Position numbers and translations under genes: made by a program. From Tolypothrix brevis GSE-NOS-MK-07-07A (GTDB lineage Bacteria > Cyanobacteriota > Cyanobacteriia > Cyanobacteriales > Nostocaceae): a DNA stretch of 64,000 bases. The notes beneath the pieces were generated by a model. That model ran no database searches, was not told the origin of the DNA, and worked only from the letters and a program-made list of their open reading frames with translations. This document shows positions 17,773-27,392 of the stretch, one piece after another. Each line of letters opens with the position of its first letter. The stretch's first letter is position 1. The stretch covers positions 62,001 to 126,000 of the forward strand of contig JAHHIJ010000007.1 in NCBI GenBank assembly GCA_019358985.1, in the 5' to 3' direction.

Positions 17773-18477
17773 TTATGGAGTACTATTGGGAGTGCCAATT
17801 ATAAAGCCTGTGAGAACATCAGCAATTGTGACAGCGACAACTACTAATAAGGGAGTTCTGGCAATAGTTTGCCAATCTTCATCTTTGCGAACTGCGTTAA
17901 TAACACCGACCAAAGAAACTGCTATGTAAAGTAGGTAAATTGCCCGCAATACGTTGAATATCAAACTAACTGCTTGGGTGCCATTGTTTGCTCCTGCATC
18001 TCCTGATGTAGTTAGAGTCTGTTTAAAGAAATCTTCGGCTTTCTTAAAAAATTGGGCTTGTGCGGGAACTGCAAAATAGTCTAACCAAAATAAACTCAGG
18101 ACGATGGCTACTGCTAATATTTGTAACAATATAAGCGATCGCCTGGGTAGATGAACCTGCTGCCCAATTTGCTGTATGATTATTGTAATTAAGCTACCAA
18201 TAAGTAGACAAAAAAGCAGCATAGGACTTTTCAGGCTGATAACGCCCAGAAGCACTGCACAAGCAATTAAAAATGGAACAGATTCAATCAGCCGACAACG
18301 CCAGTATTCGAGTGTTCCTGTTAATTTACGAGATATTTTGCTCGCACCACTAGTCAAAGTTTTGATAAAAATTATCTCATGAATACTTTGTCTGGACATG
18401 AATTTTGCTGTTACTTGCGACAAATATATTTTATACATTATATAAGAAGTAGCATCAAAATTCGTCTTGGTAGGCAT
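17773..18477 (-). CDS. VirB2/TrbC pilin-like protein with long N-terminal extension
   Basis: A 234-residue protein. About 110 N-terminal residues contain two hydrophobic helices (about 66-80 and 85-103). A third helix ends in a signal-peptidase-like site, AVPAQA/Q (residues 136-142). The remaining 93 residues have two hydrophobic helices (about 168-193 and 208-228) separated by a short charged loop, RKDEDW. That downstream part has the size and shape of VirB2/TraA-type pilin. It is the first gene of the block. Internal ATGs (residues 14 and 27) are alternative starts. The pilin call is inference from topology and gene order. Confidence 0.45.
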   Translation of the reverse strand: MPTKTNFDATSYIMYKIYLSQVTAKFMSRQSIHEIIFIKTLTSGASKISRKLTGTLEYWRCRLIESVPFLIACAVLLGVISLKSPMLLFCLLIGSLITIIIQQIGQQVHLPRRSLILLQILAVAIVLSLFWLDYFAVPAQAQFFKKAEDFFKQTLTTSGDAGANNGTQAVSLIFNVLRAIYLLYIAVSLVGVINAVRKDEDWQTIARTPLLVVVAVTIADVLTGFIIGTPNSTP

Positions 18478-18670
18478 AATTGCCAGTATTATAGTTAACT
18501 TCTCCCATAACTTCTGTAAACCGGAAAAAAATCGCTTTGAGGGTTGGGAAAATTAATCAAACGATAAAAACTTATACATTAATCAAGGTTGATGTCAAGT
18601 CTAAAATAGGTGCGATCGCTTTCATCATTTTGGGAATACTGAAATAAGAACACCCTCATAAGTGATAAAT

Positions 18671-19144
18671 ATGGCAAATATTCGCATCAGTGCCAGTCTT
18701 TCCCAAAAAGACCGAGAAGCAGTGATGGAAGCGATCGCTACTATTAAAGAAAAGTTACCGTTTTTAATTGATTTGACGGCAGATGAGCGTAAATCCTTGC
18801 CGAAGCTAGGTGACAAGAGTCGAGGATTTGTAATTAAGGCATTGCAAGTAGCGACACAAAACCCGGATTTTCTGCCCAGGTCGTTTGATGTAAATGAAAT
18901 GCGCCTGGATGTAGAATTATTTGAGGCGTTGTATCCGGTGCTGCTATCGCTAACACAATTGCAACAATTAGTCGATGACACTTTAATTGCAACTGGCAGT
19001 GAAGCTTATATAGCAGCTCTTGCAGTTTACAATTATGCCAAAGCTAGCGGTGATGTATCTGGTTTAGATACGGTGATTGATGATTTGGGACGCAGGTTTA
19101 CCCGTAAATCTCGCAAAGCACAACCGCAAACTTCGCCAATTTAA
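18671..19144 (+). CDS. Conserved cyanobacterial hypothetical protein, 157 residues
   Basis: The start is taken as the ATG at 18671 (MANIRISASLSQKDREAVME); a GTG three codons upstream also fits. The protein is soluble, helical and rich in Leu and Ala, and ends with a basic tail (RRFTRKSRKAQPQ). I know similar proteins only as uncharacterised in filamentous cyanobacteria. It is divergent from the secretion block, separated by 193 bp. Confidence 0.7.
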   Translation: MANIRISASLSQKDREAVMEAIATIKEKLPFLIDLTADERKSLPKLGDKSRGFVIKALQVATQNPDFLPRSFDVNEMRLDVELFEALYPVLLSLTQLQQLVDDTLIATGSEAYIAALAVYNYAKASGDVSGLDTVIDDLGRRFTRKSRKAQPQTSPI

Positions 19145-19218
19145 AACAAAAACTCGGTTATTCTGCCTAAGAAGTTAAAATTTAAAGCTTTGATCTTGGA
19201 TGTTTGAGTGCATAACTC

Positions 19219-19367
19219 GACATTCCGAGTTCAAAGCTTAAATTTTGGAGTTCAGAACACGAAGTTCCGAGTTCAGAGGGTGAAGTTCCGAGTTCAGAAC
19301 ACGACATTCCGAGTTCAGAACACGAAGTTCCGAGTTCAGAACACGACATTCCGAGTTCAGAACATGA
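19219..19367. repeat. 21-bp tandem repeat array (TTCCGAGTTCAGAACACGAAG)
   Basis: About seven units of TTCCGAGTTCAGAACAC followed by GAAG or GACA, so that two versions partly alternate. Because the period is divisible by three, a 97-residue frame stays open through it by chance. The sequence GAACTCGGAAC, a reverse copy of the core, also occurs singly just upstream of pyk near 22417. Confidence 0.85.
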
Positions 19368-19624
19368 TCCTCATTGCTTATGCTACTTTAAGTCGGGGTA
19401 AGGGTTGCTGGATCGACAAGAGTGATGAAAGCAGAGTATCGAGTAAAATCTCTAGTGTTAAATGTAAGCAGGTGAGTTACTGCCACACAGAACTTGACTA
19501 AACTTGTTCAAGACTAGTCATTCAACTAAAGTTTCCTTTAGAGGGTCTGCTTCTTGCTTCAATCAAGGGAGTCGGCTCCTTCTTGTCCACAAGCGTAAAT
19601 TTGGGTGTAGCCCACCCTATCTTT

Positions 19625-19801
19625 CTAATACTCAAGCAATTTGTTGAAACTTTTAGCCATTGGACACCCATTATTTTCAGCAAATTTAACAAACCGTGGA
19701 TTCCCGTTTGACCTTTTTACAGGCTCGCTAGTTTTGACTCGACCGTGGTTTACAAACCAGATATTTAAGCCTTGGTTTTCGGCATTAATTATATTAAACC
19801 A
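19625..19801 (-). pseudogene. 58-codon open frame without start, probable gene remnant
   Basis: Between an upstream TAG and a stop at 19625 the frame reads, in part, NAENQGLNIWFVNHGRVK and FVKFAENNGCPMAKSF. The composition looks protein-like (aromatic and Gly residues, no low complexity) but no start codon exists before residue 48. It lies in the 350-bp spacer upstream of a truncated PIN toxin. I do not recognise the family. Confidence 0.3.
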
Positions 19802-19849
19802 CTAAACTCGCTTAATTTTGGTTTATGTTAGATAGTTTTAGTTAGGTTT

Positions 19850-20224
19850 TTAACAATTTAGTATTACTCCATGAACAAGCATCACTACAACAAGTCTTGC
19901 ATCATGAACATTTACACCCATCACCCCGTACTCTAAAACTAATCGTTTCCATTGCGGATAAATCTCAGGCACATCCGGTAGTATGAGAAAAAGCGTTTCC
20001 AAACGCTGTAGTTCTTCTGAAGCTTCAAGTATAGCTAACCCAAGTCCATTTTTTTCAACCGGGCGGGTAGCACTTTGCCAAAACTCAACTATATTTTGGT
20101 GTGTGAGGTAAAATTCTTCTTGTTGGTGTCGCAGTATCCCAAGTGCGTTTAATGCTGAAGCACACATTGGGTGATCTGGCTGTGCCATTCGCAGTATGAT
20201 ATTTGTATCAACTAGATACGCCAC
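19850..20224 (-). CDS. PIN-domain (VapC-type) ribonuclease toxin, C-terminally truncated
   Basis: A 124-residue protein starting at a GTG that overlaps the stop of the antitoxin candidate (TAGTG). It has the PIN acidic residues: Asp6 in YLVDTNI, a Glu in HQNIVEFWQSATRP, and an Asp in VNVHDARLV near residue 108. PIN toxins usually continue 15-20 residues beyond VHDARLVA.ML.HG with a strand and a Asn/Asp-Phe motif; here the frame ends in VHGVILNC, so this last part is missing. It may therefore be inactive. VapC toxins cleave tRNA, rRNA or mRNA when freed from antitoxin. Confidence 0.7.
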   Translation of the reverse strand: MAYLVDTNIILRMAQPDHPMCASALNALGILRHQQEEFYLTHQNIVEFWQSATRPVEKNGLGLAILEASEELQRLETLFLILPDVPEIYPQWKRLVLEYGVMGVNVHDARLVVVMLVHGVILNC

Positions 20225-20553
20225 TAAATTTCCTCGTTATCCTCATATATAGCTGTCCGACTAACAGCATAATCGGAAAGAAGTGGTGTATTTCGTCTGT
20301 GGCTTATGCTCCAATCTTTCAGCGCTTGAATCCATTCTTCAGCACTAGCAGTTTCATAAAATAAAGGCTTTTGTTTAGACTTCACCAACTGCTCAAGCAT
20401 CGCATCAAGATGGGGTTTGACTGCTGACTCAGATAAGTTTGTGATCTTAACTAACGTTGAAGCGATCGCTTGTATTTCTTCTATATGTTGCTCTTTAAAC
20501 TCATCAAGCATTTTATACTCACTATTTCTACCTTTAGATGTGCTAGTGTCCAT
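20224..20553 (-). CDS. Probable antitoxin partner of the PIN protein
   Basis: A 109-residue protein, acidic and helical, whose stop codon overlaps the start of the PIN gene by one base. The C-terminal half (PLFYETASAEEWIQALKDWS, then HRRNTPLLSDYAVSRTAIYE) resembles the region by which antitoxins wrap their toxin. An internal ATG at residue 15 is a possible start. No DNA-binding fold is obvious. Its role is inferred from the coupled arrangement. Confidence 0.6.
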   Translation of the reverse strand: MDTSTSKGRNSEYKMLDEFKEQHIEEIQAIASTLVKITNLSESAVKPHLDAMLEQLVKSKQKPLFYETASAEEWIQALKDWSISHRRNTPLLSDYAVSRTAIYEDNEEI

Positions 20554-20604
20554 AAAAATTCAACAGTACAGTCAGGACGACTAACTTATACTATAGTTTT
20601 ATTT

Positions 20605-20757
20605 TTACTCTTGCCGCACAGCCCCTAATAATACCACTCGATTATCAATAATCAAATCACGTAACAGATTGACAACAGGTATTGCTTGTGTAGGAGTATT
20701 CCGTCTCAATGCCAATGACCATACAGAAGTATCTACAACAATCACTGCTTTTGTCAC
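20605..20757 (-). pseudogene. vapC toxin remnant (N-terminal 50 residues)
   Basis: Starting at a GTG overlapping the preceding gene, the frame reads VIVVDTSVWSLALRRNTPTQ and later NRVVLLGAVRQE, and then stops. This is the N-terminal part of a PIN toxin of the VDTSVWS type, including the first catalytic Asp, but more than half of the domain is absent and nothing homologous follows. Non-functional as a nuclease. Confidence 0.7.
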
Positions 20758-20942
20758 TGCTGTTTATAGTTGTAATCTTCTTCATAGTCAATTGTTCCAA
20801 ACAAATCAATTACCATTTGTTGCTTGCGACGTTGTACATATTCACGCAAAGCTTGTTCAACTACATCACGTTCAGTCTGTTGATTGCCAGTAGCTCAAGC
20901 TTCTTCAATTAAGGCTTCGTCTATTTGAAGATTGATTGCCAT
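20754..20942 (-). pseudogene. vapB antitoxin remnant with internal stop
   Basis: From the ATG at 20942: MAINLQIDEALIEEA, then an in-frame TGA at 20895-20897, then ATGNQQTERDVVEQALREYV and a tail ending DLFGTIDYEEDYNYKQQ. Apart from the stop this is a complete VapB of the ribbon-helix type that pairs with VDTSVWS toxins. The TGA may come from a CGA or similar codon by one change. It overlaps the vapC remnant by four bases, as in an intact operon. Confidence 0.75.
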
Positions 20943-21045
20943 GTACTATTCATCACTACAAAGTTCGACACATCAAGATTTTATCACTTAAATTTTTATC
21001 ATATTGAGCGATCGCAGTTTCTCTGTCCGATTCCCAAAATCTTAA

Positions 21046-22176
<1,131 letters not shown>

Positions 22177-22214
22177 CATGGTCAATGGTCAAAATATCTT
22201 TGACTAATGACTAA

Positions 22215-22302
22215 TAGACATCTCCAAATATTAATTATGCGTTGCCCGAAACCCAAGAGACGTAGCAATGCTACGTCTCTATATCTTTTTTGGAGATGTC
22301 CA
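22215..22302. mobile_element. MITE-like element, CAATAGACAT end family (inverted orientation)
   Basis: TAGACATCTCCA at 22215 and TGGAGATGTCCA at 22291-22302 form the ends. The TTATGCGTTGCCCGAAA box and the AGAGACGTAGCAATGCTACG hairpin appear in reverse order relative to the copies at 7755 and 9012. It lies between gap and pyk. Confidence 0.75.
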
Positions 22303-22437
22303 ATGACTTTACATAATCGATAGTATTTCTGAGGGGTAGCGTAGTCCGCACACACAGCAAATCAGGGTGCATTACAGTTCTTTTTTGACGCTAATACCTG
22401 AATATTTGCTTTCCTGAACTCGGAACCCCTAAACTTT

Positions 22438-23868
22438 ATGCGTCGAACCAAGATTATTTGTACTATAGGACCGGCTACATCTGCACCTGAACGATTGCAA
22501 GCTTTGGTAGATGCGGGAATGAATGTAGCGCGGTTGAATTTCTCCCACGGAGCGCATGAATTCCACGCGCAAACGCTTCATCATTTAAGAAAGATTAGCA
22601 CAGATACGCAAAAACCCATCGCTATCATGCAAGATTTGTGTGGTCCAAAGATTCGTTTGGGCGTTTTGCCACCAGAAGGACTAACTGTAGAGGCTGGACA
22701 GGAAGTCACTTTTGTGATGCAAGAGAAAGGTAGCAGTATCGACGAATTGCCGTTACCGTTGCCGACTTTATTTGCAATGGTGCGACCTGGTGAACCGATT
22801 TTAATTAATGATGGTCGGGTAAAGTTGATTGTAAGCGATCGCAATGCCGATGAAATTCGAGCGATGGTGAAAATTGGTGGAGTGATTTCCACTAATAAAG
22901 GTGTAAACTTGCCAGAAACACCTTTACCCATCAGTTCGATTACCGAAAAAGACTTGCTCGATTTGCGCTTTGGCATTCAATTAGGTGTAGACTGGGTAGC
23001 AGTTTCTTTCGTGCGATCGCCACAAGATTTAGAACCCGCGCAACGTATGATTGAAGCCGCTGGTGCTAAGATTCGCCTCATCGCTAAAATCGAAAGACGA
23101 GAAGCTGTAGAAGATTTAGATCGGATTATAGAGATTGCCGATGCCATTATGATCGCTCGTGGCGACTTAGGGGTAGAAGTACCAATTTATGAAGTCCCCC
23201 TAATTCAAAAAGATATTACACGTCGCTGCAACCAAGCCGGCAAGCCTGTAATTACTGCCACGCAAATGCTAGAGTCGATGATTAGCGCTCCCGATCCCAC
23301 CCGTGCCGAAGCAACCGATGTTGCTAACTCTATCCTGGATGGTACGGATGCTGTGATGCTTTCGGGGGAAACTGCTGTGGGACAATATGCGATCGCCGCA
23401 GTTGAGATGATGCACAATATCGCCGTGCGAACAGAACAATCTTTACAAGAAGGTGTTAGACATTCTTGGACTCACAAGGGCGGTAGTCTCAGCGTAACTG
23501 AATCTGTTGCCGAAGCTGTTTGTCGCGTCGCTTATGAAACGGGGGCAAAAGCAATTCTCTGCAACACTTCTTCCGGAAGTACCGCGCAATTAGTCTCGAA
23601 ATACCGTCCGACAACGCCAATTATCGCCCTCACACCCCTAGAAATAACTTATCGTCAGCTTGCACTTTCTTGGGGTGTAGTTCCTTGCTTGATTCCCCCT
23701 GTCCACAACGCCGAAGAAATGTTTACGAATGTGGTGAAAAGCGTTGTAGATATGGGTTTCGTAAATAACGGCGATAAGGTTGTCATTACATCCGGCATCC
23801 CTGTTGGTCAATCAGGCACAACTAGTTTAATTAAAGTGCATACAATTGGACAGCCAATTTCTGCATGA
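22438..23868 (+). CDS. pyk: Pyruvate kinase
   Basis: A 476-residue enzyme from the ATG at 22438. It starts MRRTKIICTIGPATSAPERL; other motifs are MNVARLNFSHG, the active-site signature RLIAKIERREAV near residue 220, and IMIARGDLGVEVP. Pyruvate kinase converts phosphoenolpyruvate and ADP to pyruvate and ATP. The length matches the bacterial type without the extra C-terminal PEP-utiliser domain. It lies between gap and tal. Confidence 0.96.
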   Translation: MRRTKIICTIGPATSAPERLQALVDAGMNVARLNFSHGAHEFHAQTLHHLRKISTDTQKPIAIMQDLCGPKIRLGVLPPEGLTVEAGQEVTFVMQEKGSSIDELPLPLPTLFAMVRPGEPILINDGRVKLIVSDRNADEIRAMVKIGGVISTNKGVNLPETPLPISSITEKDLLDLRFGIQLGVDWVAVSFVRSPQDLEPAQRMIEAAGAKIRLIAKIERREAVEDLDRIIEIADAIMIARGDLGVEVPIYEVPLIQKDITRRCNQAGKPVITATQMLESMISAPDPTRAEATDVANSILDGTDAVMLSGETAVGQYAIAAVEMMHNIAVRTEQSLQEGVRHSWTHKGGSLSVTESVAEAVCRVAYETGAKAILCNTSSGSTAQLVSKYRPTTPIIALTPLEITYRQLALSWGVVPCLIPPVHNAEEMFTNVVKSVVDMGFVNNGDKVVITSGIPVGQSGTTSLIKVHTIGQPISA

Positions 23869-23892
23869 CCCCCTAGAATAAATATGGCATTT

Positions 23893-24013
23893 AAAGAGGG
23901 GTAAAGGGAAAAGGAAAAAAGGGGAAAGGTATGGAAATAAAATACAGATTTATTCATTAGAACTCTATATTTCTTACCCTTTCCCCTTTCCCCTTTCCCC
24001 TTTCCCCCTCCCC
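23893..24013. repeat. Purine/pyrimidine heptamer repeats forming an inverted pair
   Basis: A G/A-rich run (GGGGTAAAGGGAAAAGG) near 23896 and a C/T-rich run made of CCCCTTT units at 23981-24013 could pair across about 50 bp. This is the GGGGAAA short tandem repeat common in Nostocales, also found at 27351 and 55130. It fills the pyk-tal spacer. Confidence 0.7.
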
Positions 24014-24125
24014 AGATGGGCAATTGTGAATAAAAATTGTCACAATTGGAATTGAAGGTGCAGCTAAGGATGTAAAGAACAGGATAATCAGTAAATCCTA
24101 AGCAAACAACATTCACGGAGTATCT

Positions 24126-25133
24126 ATGTCTACAAATTTACTAGAACAATTGCGGTCAATGACTGTTGTCGTGGCAGATACGGGAGATATTCAGGCAATT
24201 GAGAAGTTTAAGCCACAAGATGCTACGACTAATCCATCCTTGATTACTGCTGCGGCGCAGATGCCAGAATATCAGGAAATTGTCGATCAGACATTACTTC
24301 AAGCAAAGAAAGATGCAGGATCAAGCGCAAGCCAAGGGCAAATCGTTGCGATGGCGTTTGACCGTTTGGCAGTGTCTTTTGGATTGAAGATTTTGCAAAT
24401 CATTCCTGGTCGGGTGTCTACGGAAGTAGATGCGCGTTTGTCCTATGATACTGATGCTACAGTTGCTAAGGCACACGAATTGATTGCTCAATATAAAGCG
24501 GCTGGAATTGGATGCGATCGCGTTCTGATTAAAATTGCATCTACTTGGGAAGGCATTCGCGCTGCGGAAATTTTGGAAAAAGAAGGTATTCACTGCAACC
24601 TGACTTTATTGTTTGGTATTCACCAAGCGATCGCTTGTGCAGAAGCTGGTGTTACCCTAATTTCTCCATTTGTCGGACGAATTCTCGACTGGTATAAGAA
24701 AGACACCGGACGCGATAGCTATCCCGCACACGAAGATCCAGGTGTTGTTTCTGTAACAACAATCTACAACTACTACAAAAAGTTCGGTTACAAAACTCAA
24801 GTTATGGGAGCCAGCTTCCGTAATATTGGCGAAATTACTGAACTCGCTGGTTGTGATTTGTTGACGATTTCCCCAGCACTTTTGGCTGAGTTGCAATCGA
24901 CTACAAACGCATTACCACGCAAACTCGATCCCAACAATGCACCGAAGATGGGTATCGAAAAAACACCAATGGACAAAGGTATCTTTGAAACAATGCACGC
25001 GAGCGATCGCATGGCATTCGATAAACTAGCAGAAGGTATCGAAGGCTTCACCAAGGCTTTGGAAAGCCTCGAAAAACTACTTGCTGAAAGATTGACTACT
25101 CTAGAAGCAAACGTTAAAGTCGGCGCCGCTTAA
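24126..25133 (+). CDS. tal: Transaldolase
   Basis: A 335-residue enzyme from the ATG at 24126, TalA/B-type length. Conserved elements are [14 protein letters not shown] near residue 32, [11 protein letters not shown], the Schiff-base Lys region [12 protein letters not shown] near residue 137, and [14 protein letters not shown]. It transfers a three-carbon unit between sugar phosphates in the oxidative pentose phosphate pathway. In this block it connects pentose phosphates with gap and pyk. Confidence 0.95.
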   Translation: MSTNLLEQLRSMTVVVADTGDIQAIEKFKPQDATTNPSLITAAAQMPEYQEIVDQTLLQAKKDAGSSASQGQIVAMAFDRLAVSFGLKILQIIPGRVSTEVDARLSYDTDATVAKAHELIAQYKAAGIGCDRVLIKIASTWEGIRAAEILEKEGIHCNLTLLFGIHQAIACAEAGVTLISPFVGRILDWYKKDTGRDSYPAHEDPGVVSVTTIYNYYKKFGYKTQVMGASFRNIGEITELAGCDLLTISPALLAELQSTTNALPRKLDPNNAPKMGIEKTPMDKGIFETMHASDRMAFDKLAEGIEGFTKALESLEKLLAERLTTLEANVKVGAA

Positions 25134-25149
25134 AATATCCCTTCTATCA

Positions 25150-25280
25150 TTCCCAGGTTCCACCTGGGAATGCACATCTGGATGCTGCCTTCTGAAAAAG
25201 TAAAAACAACTGATTTTTACTTTTCCCTCGTTCCCAGGTTCCACCTGGAAATGCAATTTGGGAGGCTCTGCCTCCCATTT
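25150..25280. repeat. Cluster of palindromic repeats ahead of the TnpB remnant
   Basis: TTCCCAGGTTCCACCTGGGA at 25150 is repeated with one change near 25230. Between them is an A/T-rich hairpin (AAAAGTAAAAA and TTTTTACTTTT, 25195-25223) that could terminate tal transcription. After them comes GGGAGGCTCTGCCTCCC. These are interspersed repeats often seen in cyanobacterial spacers; they may have marked the point where the transposon was lost on its left side. Confidence 0.6.
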
Positions 25281-25309
25281 CTAGAGCAGCAAGCAAGCAG
25301 CCCTCCTGA

Positions 25310-26032
25310 ATGCATCTATCACGTCCTATTCCTGAAAACTTTGAAGTGAAGCAAATTCGCATTGTCAACAGAGCCTCTGGCTACTATGCCATGCTCTCTT
25401 TGGCGCTGGATGTGGATATGCCTCAGCCTTCACCGTCAGGTCATGGGCTAGGGATTGATTTGGGCTTGGAACACTTTTTGGCAACGTCCGATGGACAGTT
25501 GATTGCTAGACCTCGATTCTTTGTAGATGGACAATGCAAGCTGAAATCGCTGCAACGTCAACTGAAACGAAAGAAACGAGGTTCGAGAAAATCGCGTCAA
25601 TTACACCGCCAGATTGCCAGACACCACGAATACATCTCGAATTCGCGTAAAGACTTTCATTTCAAAACCGCTCATCAACTCTGCGATAGTACTGGGATGA
25701 TATTCGCTGAGGACTTGAACCTCAAAGCAATGTCAGCCGGAATGCTGTGCAAGCACACGCTTGATGCAGGGTTTGGACAGTTTCTTAGCATCTTGGGTCA
25801 CGTTTGCTTCAAGCGAGATAAGTATTTCGCCAAAGTAGACGCGAATGGCACAAGTCAAACCTGCCCGAAGTGTCAGATCCGTACAGGTAAAAAATTGTTA
25901 TCAGAGCGAATTCACAAATGCCCTGAGTGCGGCTATGAAACAAACCGAGATGTAGCGGCGGCGCAAGTTGTGTTGCAACGTGGATATACAGCGGTGGGGC
26001 ACATCGCAGTGAATTTTGGGGAGGGCAAGTAG
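25310..26032 (+). pseudogene. tnpB: TnpB (IS200/IS605 family) remnant with intact RuvC half
   Basis: The frame starts directly after an in-frame TGA, and only 240 residues remain of the roughly 400 usual, so the N-terminal helical and WED-like part is missing. The C-terminal half is complete: RuvC Asp in LGIDLGLEHFLATSDG, Glu in IFAEDLNLKAMSAG, zinc finger CPKC..CPECGY, and the last Asp in TNRDVAAAQ. TnpB is an RNA-guided nuclease that keeps the transposon in place. No TnpA gene is present. The block sits between tal and ackA and has the same strand. Confidence 0.85.
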
Positions 26033-26057
26033 CATAAGCTATCCCAATCAACCAAGA

Positions 26058-26089
26058 ATCCCCGCTCATGTAGGACGGGGAGTTGTCAA
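26058..26089 (+). mobile_element. Right-end hairpin of the IS605-type remnant, possible omega-RNA 3' end
   Basis: CCCCG at 26060 pairs with CGGGG ending at 26080, followed by AGTTGTCAA. This stem with a short conserved tail just after tnpB is the usual right end of IS200/IS605-type elements and the 3' end of the TnpB guide RNA. If so, the guide would be read from the next bases, TAGCATTCCCTGCCAG, at the start of the ackA leader. Confidence 0.55.
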
Positions 26090-26127
26090 TAGCATTCCCT
26101 GCCAGAGGCAAGGAACAAAAAAAAGCG

Positions 26128-27348
26128 ATGAAAATATTGGTATTGAATGCCGGATCTAGCAGCCAAAAGAGTTGTCTGTATGAAATAACAGAGGAGGGTT
26201 TGCCCACAGAACCACTCGAACCGCTTTGGTTCGGTCAAGTTAAATGGACTCAAGATCGCGGTGTGGCAGAAATCAAGGTGAAATCAGCTAATGGTGGGGT
26301 GCTGGAGGAAGAAATCTACGCTGATTCCCGACCTGCACACGTCGCTTACATGCTTCACACCTTAACTCGCGGTTCCACGAAGGTGATTAGTCAGTTGTCA
26401 GAAATCGACGGGGTGGGACATCGTGTAGTACATGGTGGGCAAGATTACCGTGCCAGTGTGGTTGTTACTGATGAAGTCAAAAAAGCGATCGCTCGTCTTT
26501 CTAATCTCGCTCCAGCACATAATCCAGGCGCTTTGGAAGGAATAGAAGCCATTGAGAAAAGCTTGGGAAATATACCCCAAGTGGCAGTTTTTGATACCGG
26601 ATTTCATTCCCATATGCCCGATGCAGCGGCAACCTATCCCGGTCCCTACGAATGGATAGAGCAAGGTATCCGTCGCTACGGCTTTCATGGTATAAGTCAC
26701 GAATACTGCTCTAAACGTGCGGCTCAAATTCTCAATCGAGATTTCGCTTCTTTACGGATAATCTCCTGTCATCTAGGCAACGGTTGCTCTTTGGCGGCGA
26801 TTAAACACGGTCACAGTGTTGACACGACAATGGGATTCACACCCCTGGATGGATTGATGATGGGTAGCCGTTCTGGTGCTGTCGATCCAGGGATTTTGAT
26901 TCACCTGCTGCGACAATCAAATTACTCAGCCGAACGCTTAGATTATGTTTTAAATAAAGCTTCTGGCTTGCGTGGAATTTCGGGTGTATCCAGCGATTTA
27001 CCGCAAGTGATGGAAGCGATCGCCCAAGGCAATTACCGCGCTCAACTTGCTTGGGATATGTACGTACATCGCCTACGTTCTGGAATTGGGTCAATGCTTG
27101 CCAGTCTGGGGGGATTAGATGCTTTAGTTTTCACCGCTGGTGTAGGTGAAAATTCTCCAGGAATTCGCCAAGCTGCTTGTGATGCCTTTGGATTTTTGGG
27201 TATGAAAATTGACCCCGAAAAAAATACCCACAATCCTGTTGATGAGGATATTGCCACCGCTGAATCGGCTGTGCGAGTTTTGGCAATACATACCCAAGAA
27301 GATTGGGCGATCGCAATGGCAACTTGGCAACACCTCATTAAAAGGTAG
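26128..27348 (+). CDS. ackA: Acetate kinase
   Basis: A 406-residue enzyme. The start is the ATG at 26128, giving MKILVLNAGSSSQKSCLYEI; the frame extends 15 codons upstream into the transposon end and is not family sequence there. Motifs are VGHRVVHGG, the ASKHA phosphate segment VFDTGFHSHMPDAA, ISCHLGNGCSLAAI and VFTAGVGENSPGIR. It makes ATP and acetate from acetyl phosphate. Its position after tal supports use in fermentation or phosphoketolase metabolism; no phosphoketolase gene is in the window. Confidence 0.95.
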   Translation: MKILVLNAGSSSQKSCLYEITEEGLPTEPLEPLWFGQVKWTQDRGVAEIKVKSANGGVLEEEIYADSRPAHVAYMLHTLTRGSTKVISQLSEIDGVGHRVVHGGQDYRASVVVTDEVKKAIARLSNLAPAHNPGALEGIEAIEKSLGNIPQVAVFDTGFHSHMPDAAATYPGPYEWIEQGIRRYGFHGISHEYCSKRAAQILNRDFASLRIISCHLGNGCSLAAIKHGHSVDTTMGFTPLDGLMMGSRSGAVDPGILIHLLRQSNYSAERLDYVLNKASGLRGISGVSSDLPQVMEAIAQGNYRAQLAWDMYVHRLRSGIGSMLASLGGLDALVFTAGVGENSPGIRQAACDAFGFLGMKIDPEKNTHNPVDEDIATAESAVRVLAIHTQEDWAIAMATWQHLIKR

Positions 27349-27350
27349 AA

Positions 27351-27392
27351 GGGGAAAGGGGAAAGGGGAAAGGGGAAAGGGGAAAGGGGAAA
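27351..27392. repeat. GGGGAAA heptamer tandem repeat
   Basis: Six uninterrupted GGGGAAA units directly after the ackA stop codon, between the convergent ackA and gyrB genes. Slippage would make copy number variable between strains. Confidence 0.9.

Noticed and set aside
19208-19501. Plus-strand 97-residue frame with FRVQNTK repeats
   Set aside because: Produced by the 21-bp tandem array; no ribosome site and no protein-like sequence outside the repeat.
26083-26127. Longer N-terminus for acetate kinase
   Set aside because: These codons lie in the transposon right end and are not family sequence; MKILVLNAGSSS at 26128 is the canonical start.
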